A DNA stretch of 17,027 nucleotides from Dinochytrium kinnereticum (taxonomy: Eukaryota > Chytridiomycota > Chytridiomycetes > Chytridiales > Chytridiaceae): assembly GCA_027604005.1 (NCBI GenBank), contig JADGJT010000121.1:5592-22618 (forward strand), written 5' to 3'. A model generated the notes under the pieces. It was not told the origin of the DNA. It saw nothing but the letters and a program-made list of their open reading frames with translations, and ran no database searches. How positions within the stretch are numbered: position 1 is the stretch's first letter; every line of letters starts with the position of its first letter. Below are positions 8,544-17,027 of this stretch, in pieces. Made by a program: the position numbers and the translations under genes.

Positions 8544-9623
8544 TGTTATTGTGGTGTAATGAGAAGCATGAAATGTTTTCTGCGCCAAGAGACAAGTGGG
8601 TGGATGGGAGGTGTCGGAGGTCAAGTGGGCATGTGAAGCCTTGAGCTAGCGAAGCAGTGATGGGTGGTGAGCAGATCAACCGAAGCCCATGCAGCGAAGG
8701 TCAAAAACAAGGTGTTCAGCGGCAAGGACGGCAGCAAAAGCAGGAGGAGCTCGATGGTATCAGTCAGTCAGGCAGTCAGCAGCAGGCGGTGGTGGTGGTT
8801 GAGGTGAGTGCGTGGGTGGGTGTATAGCAGAGGGAGAGAATGGATGGGATGAGGCTCCAGAGGTGATAAGGAAAGGACTAAAGGCCGTGATTAGAAATCT
8901 CTTGAGATTTCAAAGCCGTTTTTTTTAAAGATTTCAACCACTCCGACACAACTAATCACCCTGCCTGCGCAAGGTTCCGTTGTCATGGCGCGGATGGCCT
9001 TCGGCGGTGAGCAGCTTGGCCGACGGTGCTGCAGCCAGACCGCGCCTCAACCTGAACTCCCCCGTCGACATCGCCAAGCAACAACCCGCAACGCACCGGT
9101 CCCCGAATCAACCTCAACAATACTTCACACTCACCCAACACCAACCAGCACACAAGCAAAGAGGGCAAATCGCCCAGAAACATGCCAGTTCAATTCAAAG
9201 ACTCTTTCAAATCCACACCAATCCACCCCTCATTCAACAAAGCAAACCAACAACAAGCAAAAACAATATAAAAACATTCACCGCAAACAAGTTACTAAGA
9301 ATAATAATAAGAAAAAAGGTGAAAGGCACGATAATCCACAAAGAGATCAAGGGAAAGGGGAAAAGAAAGGGGAGGGGTAATAATAAACTCCCCGAGTCTC
9401 AAAAAAAAAACAAAAAAAAAGGGAAAGGAAAACAAGATCCTCCTCCAGTTACACTTTTTTTAACAACAGAGAAAACTTATTTTTCAACAGAAAGAGGAAC
9501 AAAAAAAAAAAAATGATGAAGACTTGCAACCGACTTGGAGAATGGCCCAAACCAAATAAGGAAGGAGACCGAAATCTTAGCCGCGTCTGTCTGCACCGAG
9601 CCAACAATCGATCCCTCATCCCA
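8544..9623. other. Upstream region of CrgA/LONRF-like gene and 3' untranslated region of NUP62
   Basis: About 1.1 kb without a gene I can support. The part near 8544-8960 should hold the promoter of the RING-LON gene; it includes a short CAGT/CAGG repeat near 8761-8780 and a perfect 18-bp palindrome at 8894-8911. The part near 9200-9623 is A-rich on the plus strand (T-rich on the coding strand of NUP62), as expected for a 3' untranslated region. The stretch 8985-9110 is GC-richer with open frames on both strands, but no recognisable protein. Confidence 0.45.
8894..8911. repeat. Perfect short inverted repeat GAAATCTC-TT-GAGATTTC
   Basis: Eight-base arms separated by two bases, about 350 bp upstream of the CrgA/LONRF-like start. 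It could be a binding site for a dimeric factor or chance; the sequence alone does not decide. Confidence 0.8.
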
Positions 9624-12600
9624 TCACCGATGCACACCTAAAAATGAAAAGAAGAGAAAAAAAAAGATGCGTAAGAGGAAGAAAAGCAGGCCAACACAAC
9701 ACAACCAACAGCGGCAAGAAGGAAGAGAAACGAAGTATGTTGAAACCAATGAGAAACCAACCAAAACAAAAACAATAAAATCAAACGAGAGGAAAAACAA
9801 GCAATAAGCAATTCAAGTCGAAGAAGAAGAAAAACTCACGCTTCCCAGAATTAGCCGTATCCCCACCACCACCAAACGAGAACCCTCCAGGGGTGGCAGC
9901 AGCACCTCCCGCCGCAGGCGTCCCAAACCCGGAAAACCCAGTCCCAGGCGTCGACACACCAAATCCAGGAGTCGCAGGCGCACCACCTCCAGGCGTTTGA
10001 GCTCCCCCAAACCCTCCAAACCCAAGCTTAGCAGTGCTAGCTGGCGTCGCTGCAGCACCAAAACCACCAAGAGAGCTAGGTCCGGGAGTCGCTGGGGTCG
10101 CCGCCGTGGCTGAGAACCCGCCAAACCCACCGGGAGTCACGGGGGTGGAGGTTCCGGGTGGTGCTGCCGAGGCGTTGCTGAAGAGAGGTCCGCGGGAGCC
10201 TGTGCCGGATGTGGCGGTACCACCGAACCCGGTCAACCCAGTGGACCTCCCAAATCCAGGAGTAGAAGGTCCGTCCATCATAACGCTACGACGAAACGAC
10301 GAAGGTCCTCCCCCAGATCGATGAACCCTATCAGCTTCGTCATGAGCCGTATCCGCCCGCTTCTTCAGAGCCTGAATCTTGCCGGCAATCTCCTCCGTGT
10401 TGTCATCAAGCCACTGCAAGGAGGTGAGATGGGTATCGAGGATTCGAATAATCTTCGCAACAGGGTTATCATCCGACGTCGCAATAGACGATGAAAACGC
10501 TCCATCCGCTCCAATCTTCCCAATCCCCTCAACCCCAACACCAGCACGAGCACCACCAGCTTTCGCACTGTTAATCTCATCAATGATGGAAGAAAGCTGT
10601 CTCCCCATATCATCCACCTGCTTCCCAAGCTGAACTGCAGTCGAATATGCCTTCTCTCTCTCCTCATCCGCAGGAGTCATACGAATAGGCTCTCGAACAA
10701 CATCAGGAACTTTCTGTCCAACTCCTCCACTACCTCCTCCTGCCGAGCCTGCACCACCACCGTTAGCGGCTCCAGCGCCACCGACAAGACCGCCAACATT
10801 GCTGCCTCCGATAACACCACCATCAAAGAGCAATCGAATCTGTTGCTCGTATTGGTCGAGAACGGTACCAAGCTCGGTCTGCTGAGATTCGATATAGTCC
10901 AATGTCTGATCAATCTGATCCTGCCCTTCGTTAAGCTTGGTAACGGACTGATGAAGCTTCGTGATCTATACTCCCAACAACATAAAATAGTCAAAAACAA
11001 CATGGCTCTTAACATAAAACAAAAAAAGAAAAAAGGTGCGTCTCCCGACCTGATGTCCATTCTCAATCACCATCCTATCCCAATACATAACCTCAACGGC
11101 AAGACGATGAAAATCCTTCGTACTCTGATCCAAATCCACATGCCACTTATTCAAAATCTCCTCCATCGTCTTCCCCTTCAATGCCTTCATGCCACCAGGC
11201 GTGGCCGCACTAACGCCAGACGGTCCTCCAGGCTTGAGGATACTCTTCACTCCGCCCGCTGGCGCTGCTGCAGCTGAGCCAGAAGGTGCAGCGCTGGTGC
11301 TTCCGGCCGCCGCAGAGGTGGTTCCTGTGGTCGCTGTCGTGCCGAAAAGGGATTTAGCATTACCGGTGGTTGCCGCCGGAGCCGGTGCTTGAAAACCGCA
11401 ATGTTAATACCTGGGGGAAAAAAAAAGTGGAAAGGAGCAGAAGAGAAAAATAAATAAATAAACGTAACTTACTTTTCGACAAATCCACAACACTCAAAGG
11501 ACCAGGTGAACTGAATTTCCAAGAATGAATAAATGAGTCAAGACTTCAACACTAAAACAGAAAAGCTAGCCGAACTACAGATAATCGAAAGTAAAACGAA
11601 AAAGACTAATTACCCTATAAACCAACGAGAAGCGCGAAAATTAGGAGAGTTCAAAGAAAGAAAAGGTGAAAAAAGGGAATTTTAGAACAGAAAGCATCCA
11701 AAATAAGCAATGACAAAAAAAAGACAAACCTTTAGCGCCCGCGGCAGCAGGTGTGGCCGCCGCTTCAGCAGGCTTTCCAAACGAAACCCCCCCAAGCCCA
11801 AACCCACCGGCCCCCGCCGTTCCCGTCGTCGCCGGCTTACCAAATGCCGGAACAGCAGCCCCAGCAGAAGGTTTACTCTGCGGGCTCTTAGAAGCAGGCG
11901 CAGCAGCCGAAGCCGCAGGAGCCGTGGAGGCCCCAGAAGTCGCTCCAAAGCCCGGGAACGAGAAACTCGTCGAGGTGGTAGGTGCTGGTGCCGCCGTCGT
12001 CGTGGTCGCTGTGGTCGTCGGAGTGGTGGTGGCGGCAGGCGTGGCTGTCGTGGTGCCGAAGCCGCTGAAACCAGTGGAGGCTGCAGCTGTCGTCGAAGGG
12101 GCGGCAGCAGCAGCTGTGCTGGTAGGGGCGGAAGCGGTGAACCCGAATCCGGCTGATGCGCCAGCAGCTGGGGCAGTTGCGGTCTTTGAGGCATCTGCTG
12201 CGGGAGCGCCGAAAGACGGGAAGGCAGCTCCACTTGTCGCTGGGGTACTAAAGGATGGGAAGGAAGGTGCAGCTGATGCAGCGGGTGCAGCAGCCGTGGA
12301 TCCAAAGGCAGGAGTGCCGGTAGTTCCGGTAACTGGTGCAGTCGCAGCGGTCCCACTTGCAGCAGAGGTCGCCCCTCCGCCAAACGAGAACATGCCCGAA
12401 CCGGCAGCTTGCTGCTGTTGTGGTTGTTGTGCTCCCTGAGTGCCCGTCGCTGCCTGTCCAAAAGTTAAGCCGGTTGAAGGAGCTGCAGCCGCCGGTTGCT
12501 GTCCTCCGCCAAAGAGCCCCGTCGAGGGGGTGCTTGCTGCACCGGTAGCTCCAAAAGCGGGAGCGGCAGTCGTTGCGCTTGCAAAGCCTCCTCCAGCTGG

Positions 12601-13742
12601 GGCCGTACCAAACGCAGGTGTAGCACCAGTCTGTCCAGTAAAGAGTCCACCGGTGGCTGGCGCCGCCGCGGGTTTGGGTGCAGAACCTCCCATAGCCCCT
12701 CCGAAAGAGAACCCACTAGCAGCTGGCTGCTGCTGCTGCCCCCCCTGTTGCCCGAACCCAGCACCAAAGGATGTTCCTGTCGCAGGTTGCTGGGCCTGCT
12801 GAGCGCCTCCAAACCCTCCGAAGCCTCCAAACCCGCCAGTTCCAGAACCCCCAGCTGGGGCCGCGCCAAAGCCTCCTTGAGCTCCCTGAGCAGGCTGCTG
12901 CTGGGTTGCCCCAAAGGCAGGCGCGGCAGGGGTTGTTGTACCTCCGAAGCTGAACCCTCCTGTTGCTGGAGCTGTGCTGGCGCCGAAACCAGTGGTGGTT
13001 GATCCAAATGCGGGCTGCTGTTGCGTTTGATTCTGTCCGAAGCTGAAACCACCAGCTCCACCTGCAGGGGCTGTAGATCCAAACGCGGGTGCGGCAGCAG
13101 GCTGCTGCCCAGCAGCCCCCGAACCGAAGGCAGGGAAGCCACTTCCTCCCGTTGCTCCACTTGCTCCTCCAAAGCTAAAACCTCCAGTCGCTGGCTTTGG
13201 CTGCTGCTGCTGTTGAGTCCCAAATCCAAACGAGGTCTGCTGCTGCTGTCCTCCCTGTTGCGCTCCGCCGAATGAAAATCCGGTCTGCTGGGGCTGCTGT
13301 TGACCTCCTGTTTGGGATTTAAAGTACATTCAGACCCGTTAAGACGTTTAGTGTGGATAAACAATCCCACAGTCGTTGCAAAATAGAAAAATAAGCAGAG
13401 GGATGAAGAAAAGAGCTCACCTGCAGCGCCGGAAAATGAAAATGACGGGGCAGCACCTCCAGCTGGCGCGCCAAAAGGCGTATTTGTCTGTTGGCCCCCA
13501 CCACCAAATGTAAACCCTGTAAATAAAACATCCAACGTCAGCACATGCATGAATTCTTTAGCACAACACAAATAATGATAATCCATGTTTTATGCTATGC
13601 TGGTGAGGTCTATCACCAACCCTTGAGAAAAGCTGTTGTGGGCACCAGTCCCTTCTCATAAACACACACTCTCAACAAAGCAGGCAAAGCAGGCAGGCGG
13701 CTTGAGAAAAGGAAGAACGAAGTCATGACACCAACCACTCAT
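9624..13742 (-). CDS. NUP62: Nucleoporin Nsp1/Nup62, FG-coiled coil-FG, about 1065 aa
   Basis: Central-channel FG nucleoporin; the coiled coil pairs with Nup54/Nup57, Nup58/Nup49 and Nic96/Nup93, and the FG repeats bind transport receptors. Minus-strand coding exons: 13736-13742, 13421-13516, 11730-13307, (11614), 11473-11510, 11050-11387, 9840-10965 and 9624-9637. The start reads MSG|FTFGGGG, like animal Nup62 (MSGFNFGG). Residues 1 to about 560 are rich in FG, GFSFGG, Gln, Ala and Thr. The Nsp1_C coiled coil spans about 648-900: MEEILNKW, VMYWDRMVIENG, ADEEREKAY, THLTSLQWLD. A Gly-rich insert lies near 735-771. Unusually, FG repeats return at about 910-1060. The end is GKRVHR, then TGA at 9624-9626. 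The phase between 11730 and 11510 needs one extra base (a 1-nt exon at 11614) or the weaker donor at 11725. Identity is secure; the tiny exons are inferred. Confidence 0.93.
13517..13735 (-). other. Intron 1 of NUP62 after a 7-nt first coding exon
   Basis: Donor GTTGGT at 13735 follows ATGAGTG; the branch-like TGCTGAC and acceptor TTTATTTACAG end it at 13517. Joining gives M-S-G-F-T-F-G-G, the expected N-terminus of the family. A start at an ATG within the intron (13586) would also be open into the FG exon, but adds a stretch with no FG and ignores the strong branch and acceptor. Confidence 0.65.
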
Positions 13743-15018
13743 CCTTCTTTTTTCGTCAGCGCTGAGCGCAGACAGCTCTCCCTAAGAGAATGCGAAAAGC
13801 TGACGGATAGCCAGCAACAACTGCGGTCCCACGTCGCTCCTTGCAGGGTGCTCAGCAGCCGCCCGTCAGTGATGGGAGTTTGAACGCGAGGAGATGCTGC
13901 GCGGGATGCCGTCCTCTTGCGGGTGTGTGGTGGAGATGAGGGGGGGGGTGAGCTGTTGCTTCCTTTTCCCTTTTTTCCCTTGCTTTGGTGGACGCTCTCT
14001 GCAGATTTTGAGACCTTCAAAATTCAAACACCAAAATGTCCAGAGCCCTCAGACGAGCAGGCTGCACTGGACGAGCAACTGCTGCGATGCGATGGACATG
14101 GCGTTCGCTGGCTGGACGGGGGATGGACTCGCCTGTAGCTTCACTGTTCGCTCGCTGGAGGGGGGGAGGACTCGCCTATTGCTTCATTCCTCTGCTCAGC
14201 TTTTGCCGGGATGGATGTGGGTATGTGGCCAGAGGATCATCATCGGCCTCAAGTGCAGAGGAGGACGTGATCGCACGCCCGCCCTGCAAGAAGCAGAAGT
14301 GACCAGAGGAGGAGAATGAATGTGAATAAACCTGTTTGGATGAAGATGGATGCTCTTCTGCTGGAATGCAGACCTGCCATCCATCTCTCTGCGCCGCACC
14401 TACTTCCAGGCAGCAGGCAAGCAATCCGTCCCGTTGTCCCTGCGTCTCCCCCGCGCACGCACACATGCATGCGCGCATCCACCGATGGCGTGCGTCCATC
14501 CGCTCAGCGCGTCGCTCCCTCTCGCCCTTCTGGAAGGTCGCACAGCACCCAAATTGTTGAGGCTTCGCCGCTCACTTCACCCAAGGCTCACACACCGACT
14601 GACTGACTGCTCCACCTCCACACCGCACGCCGCCCTCGACCTCACCTCGCTGCCCACCGCTGAACGGTACGTGCTGCCCCCCCGCTGCTGCCTCTCCCGC
14701 TGTCCATCCGCCGCCTCCGGTCGTGCACCTGGTCATCCCCTTCTTCCGCTGCATGCCTCCGCCCTTGCCATCACCATCAATCAATCAATCTGCCATTGTT
14801 TGGGGAGGCGATGGGTGTCCATCACAACCAGCCCCCTTGAGATGCTTCCCAGCCATCGCACCGCGCTCATCTAGAAACAACCCTTTGATCTGCAAACAGC
14901 AACCTGGTGATTTCCCTGGACCGCAAGCTCTCGTTGATCATTGTCCATTTCACACCACCACCGCCGCCAACCTCCACAAACCCACGCATACAGTGTGCAA
15001 GACACATAAACATCAAAG
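13743..15018. promoter_or_regulatory. Divergent upstream region shared by NUP62 (minus) and MAF1 (plus)
   Basis: The two genes are head to head, 1276 bp apart. The NUP62 start has a favourable A at -3 (AGGATG), as does the MAF1 start (AAGATG). The region is GC-richer than other spacers and has short repeats: GACT units near 14598-14607 and TCAA units near 14777-14789. A poly-G run lies at 13940-13948. No TATA box or certain factor site could be named. One short ORF with a nearby AATAAA is listed separately. Confidence 0.4.
14036..14302 (+). CDS. Doubtful small ORF, 88 residues, arginine-rich N-terminus
   Basis: Starts CCAAAATGTCC, a favourable context with A at -3, and ends TGA at 14300-14302; AATAAA lies at 14327-14332, about 25 bases further. 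The first 50 residues are rich in Arg, Ala and Ser with only one acidic residue (MSRALRRAGCTGRATAAMRW), as in many mitochondrial presequences, then a short hydrophobic stretch (LAYCFIPLLSF) and a polar tail. I recognise no family. It overlaps other open frames of similar length and might be chance in GC-rich promoter DNA, a leader ORF, or the first exon of something longer. Confidence 0.2.
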   Translation: MSRALRRAGCTGRATAAMRWTWRSLAGRGMDSPVASLFARWRGGGLAYCFIPLLSFCRDGCGYVARGSSSASSAEEDVIARPPCKKQK

Positions 15019-16779
15019 ATGAAGTATCTGGAGTACGAATCACTGGAAGGCATCAACACGGCGCTCTCCTGCGTTGACACTGGCGATATGAGGGTTTTTG
15101 GAAGGCTCGAGGCTTATTCTTGTGAGCATCACTGGGGATCTGCGTTGTCTGTTCTCTGTCTGCTTCTCTTTTGCTCGTTGCTCTCTTCTTCGTCTGTGTC
15201 GGACCTTGTTTTCTGGAGGGCTTCTTTCCGGAATGTTCGTACAAAGGGACAAAAGCAACCCTTGAAAATAGCAATGAGGACTTTCTTCAACGGCGAACCT
15301 TCTTCATGAGGCGCTCGGTGTTGGAACACCCGTCCACATCCTTTTCCCCGTTTGAGTGGTTGGGGTGGAAGTATCATTTGGCAGACAGGTACCCGCCTGT
15401 CGAGCACAAGACGATAAGAATCCTTCAGAGGTTACTTTGGTTGTTGGGTCGGAATGGAGTTTCGTTTGTGGACAGTGGGAAAGGATTTGTTCAAAAGGGG
15501 GTGGACTGCTTGGAGTCGCCGTACCCGTTTTTTTGGAGGATTCCTAGGGAGTTCGCTCCCTTCTTGCTTTGTCTGCTTATTAGCTTCTCTTCCCCTCAAT
15601 CCCCAAAGCTCTTCTGCATCTTGTCTTGAAAGCTTGGTACTGATCACTTTTCTCTCCACCTTTCCCCTTTTTGGGTAAATCTTACTTTCCGTCAATGTCT
15701 CCACTGGTTTGTTTTCATCGGATGCGTGGTTTTGTTTTCCTTCTCTGTTTTTGCTCTTTTCTGTCTTTATTACAATCAGGCAAGAACACGAGCGACGATA
15801 AGAAGCTAAAACAGCACATTGAGCATAAGAAGTATGACGAGCTTGAAGTCGGATCACCTGACGGGCATGCGTTCTCCCTTCGCTCCCCTGTCTCTCCTTT
15901 CGGTCCTCTGGGTCAGCCAACATCACGGAAGACCCTTTTTTACCTTTTAGCCACCCTGAATGCCGCATTCCCCGACTACGATTTTAGGTAAATCTTCCAT
16001 TCCTCCTCTCCCCCATAAATCGACTATTCAATTGACGTTTTGTTGATGATTGCAGTGACATTAAACCTGAATCCTTTGTGAAGATTCCCTCGATGGGGCT
16101 GGTTGCGAACCACATCAACTCGACCCTGTTTGCGATGGGGAATGAGGAGTTTGCTCAGGCTGTCAATAGCAAGATTTGGCTGACGGTCGATGAGATTGTG
16201 CAAATGAAGGAATGCGATATTTACAGTTTTGCGCCGGATCCGGAGGTTGAGCCGGATTCTGAAGAGGGCAATCTGTGTGTTTTTTTTTGTTTTTTATTTT
16301 TGTTTGTTGTTGTTTTTTGTTCTGCTTTTCGGCCTGTTTCATTTTCCTTTTGTCTTTGTTAATGGGTGACGTTTTTTGACCTTTTTTTTGGTTTGTGTTT
16401 TTTGTTGTTTTTTTTTTGTCGTTAGATGGAGCTTTTACTACTTTTTCTTTAATCGGAAAATGAAACGAGTCGTCTTTTTCACAGCAAGGGCTGTTAGGTA
16501 CGTTCCTAATGCCACCCTCCCTCTCAAATCACATACTCAAACCCCTTTTTTTCAAAGTTTCATGGCCCCAGGTCGCTCCACGGATCTCCTCGAACCCTCC
16601 ACTAGTTTCATCATGGACGAAGACATTGGCTCAGATCTGGGCTACGATGGGTTCGACAGGTAAGCCATAGTTTGATTTGATGGTGTGTAAACCCCGCTTA
16701 TTGACCTTGCCACTCTCTTATTTTAAGCAATCAAAGCCTCAGTTTCGAGCAACACACCATGCAGACCATGGAGGTTTAA
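15019..16779 (+). CDS. MAF1: MAF1 homolog, repressor of RNA polymerase III, six exons
   Basis: Conserved negative regulator that binds Pol III and blocks its recruitment by TFIIIB; it moves to the nucleus when dephosphorylated under stress or poor nutrients. Exons: 15019-15121, 15780-15987, 16056-16274, 16426-16497, 16558-16659 and 16728-16779, total 756 nt, 251 residues, near the human length (256). The A box is at the N-terminus (MKYLEYESLEGINTAL, FGRLEAYSC), the B box at about 84-103 (RKTLFYLLATLNAAFPDYDF) and the C box at 177-195 (LWSFYYFFFNRKMKRVVFF). ECDIYSF is also typical. The tail is acidic. Two Ser-Pro sites (S70, S73) sit where TOR-dependent sites lie in human MAF1 (comparison from memory). 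Donors are GTGAGC, GTAAAT, GTGTGT, GTACGT and GTAAGC; all phases agree. Intron 4 is 60 nt and stopless, so it may be retained. The end of exon 5 and exon 6 are less conserved and less certain. Confidence 0.94.
15122..15779 (+). other. Unusually long intron 1 of MAF1 (658 nt)
   Basis: Donor GTGAGC at 15122 and acceptor TTACAATCAG ending at 15779; joining them gives YSC-KNTSDD, the expected MAF1 continuity. The other MAF1 introns are 60-151 nt. Its middle part (about 15230-15560) lacks the T-rich texture of the other introns and keeps long open frames on both strands. No known domain was recognised in it. Confidence 0.7.
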
Positions 16780-17027
16780 ACCCCCCGCCCCCCCCTCTCT
16801 TTCATCCTTCCCTCCTTTCCCGGTCCTTCCTCGCTTTTGTGCTCCTGAAAGGCTTGCCACGACGTGATGACGCGCACCACGTTGTTCGGATGCCTGTCGT
16901 ATGGGGGGTTTTGCGATTGTTGTCAGCTTCCTTTCGGATGGTCTGGGCAGTTGCGATTGGCGGAAACAGAAATATGCTCCGTGTTTTTTTATTGTTTTGG
17001 AGTATGTGATGGAAACAACTGTGGGGA
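16780..17027. other. Downstream of MAF1, nothing recognised
   Basis: Begins with a C-rich run then a T/C-rich stretch, as in a 3' untranslated region. No AATAAA is seen before the window ends. An open frame crosses it but has no recognisable content. Confidence 0.4.

Noticed and set aside
8980..9516. Plus-strand ORF of 178 codons between the RING-LON gene and NUP62
   Set aside because: No in-frame ATG at its start, a Lys/Gln/Asn-rich tail created by A-rich DNA, and no recognised family.
11753..12439. Plus-strand ORF of 228 codons opposite the NUP62 FG exon
   Set aside because: Repetitive Ala/Val/Pro composition is the reverse reading of Gly/Ala/FG repeats; the minus strand is clearly the coding one.
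1..17027. tRNA, rRNA, CRISPR array, phage or bacterial defence genes
   Set aside because: No T-loop-like tRNA sequence, no rRNA block and no spaced repeats were seen; all recognised genes are eukaryotic with introns.

Overview
This is eukaryotic nuclear DNA, most likely from an early-diverging fungus of chytrid type. That placement is an inference: spliceosomal introns with short branch-point motifs (GCTAAC, GCTGAC), a fungal CrgA/LONRF-type RING-LON protein, an Nsp1/Nup62 and a MAF1 that reads closer to the animal than the baker's-yeast form, plus LINE debris. No bacterial operon, tRNA, rRNA, CRISPR array or virus gene was seen.

Layout from left to right. (1) 1-194: intron end and probable last exon of a + strand gene cut by the window edge. 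(2) 394-2079, minus: ribosomal protein eS1 (S3a/RPS1) in six exons, with a start codon split AT|G, an 18-nt microexon and a GC-AG intron; I could follow all 257 residues. (3) 2327-4520: two decayed non-LTR retrotransposon (LINE) pieces in opposite orientation, embedded in AT-rich simple repeats. (4) 4956-8543, minus: CrgA/LONRF-like ubiquitin-ligase candidate (RING, TPR-like helices, RING, LON) ending in a CaaX box. (5) 9624-13742, minus: Nsp1/Nup62 nucleoporin, about 1065 residues, with FG repeats on both sides of the coiled coil and a splice-phase puzzle that a 1-nt exon would solve. (6) 13743-15018: shared upstream region of NUP62 and MAF1, holding one doubtful 88-codon ORF. (7) 15019-16779, plus: MAF1, repressor of RNA polymerase III, six exons, 251 residues. 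(8) 16780-17027: nothing recognised.

The four clear genes are housekeeping or regulatory genes (translation, protein turnover, nuclear pore transport, control of Pol III). They are not an operon or cluster and their adjacency need not be functional. I found no clearly new multi-gene system. The most interesting signals are the very small coding exons, the bipartite FG layout of the Nup62 protein, the prenylation box on the RING-LON protein, and the shared 5' junction sequence of the two LINE pieces. Exon boundaries were read by eye from splice motifs, reading phase and family similarity; transcript data were not available.
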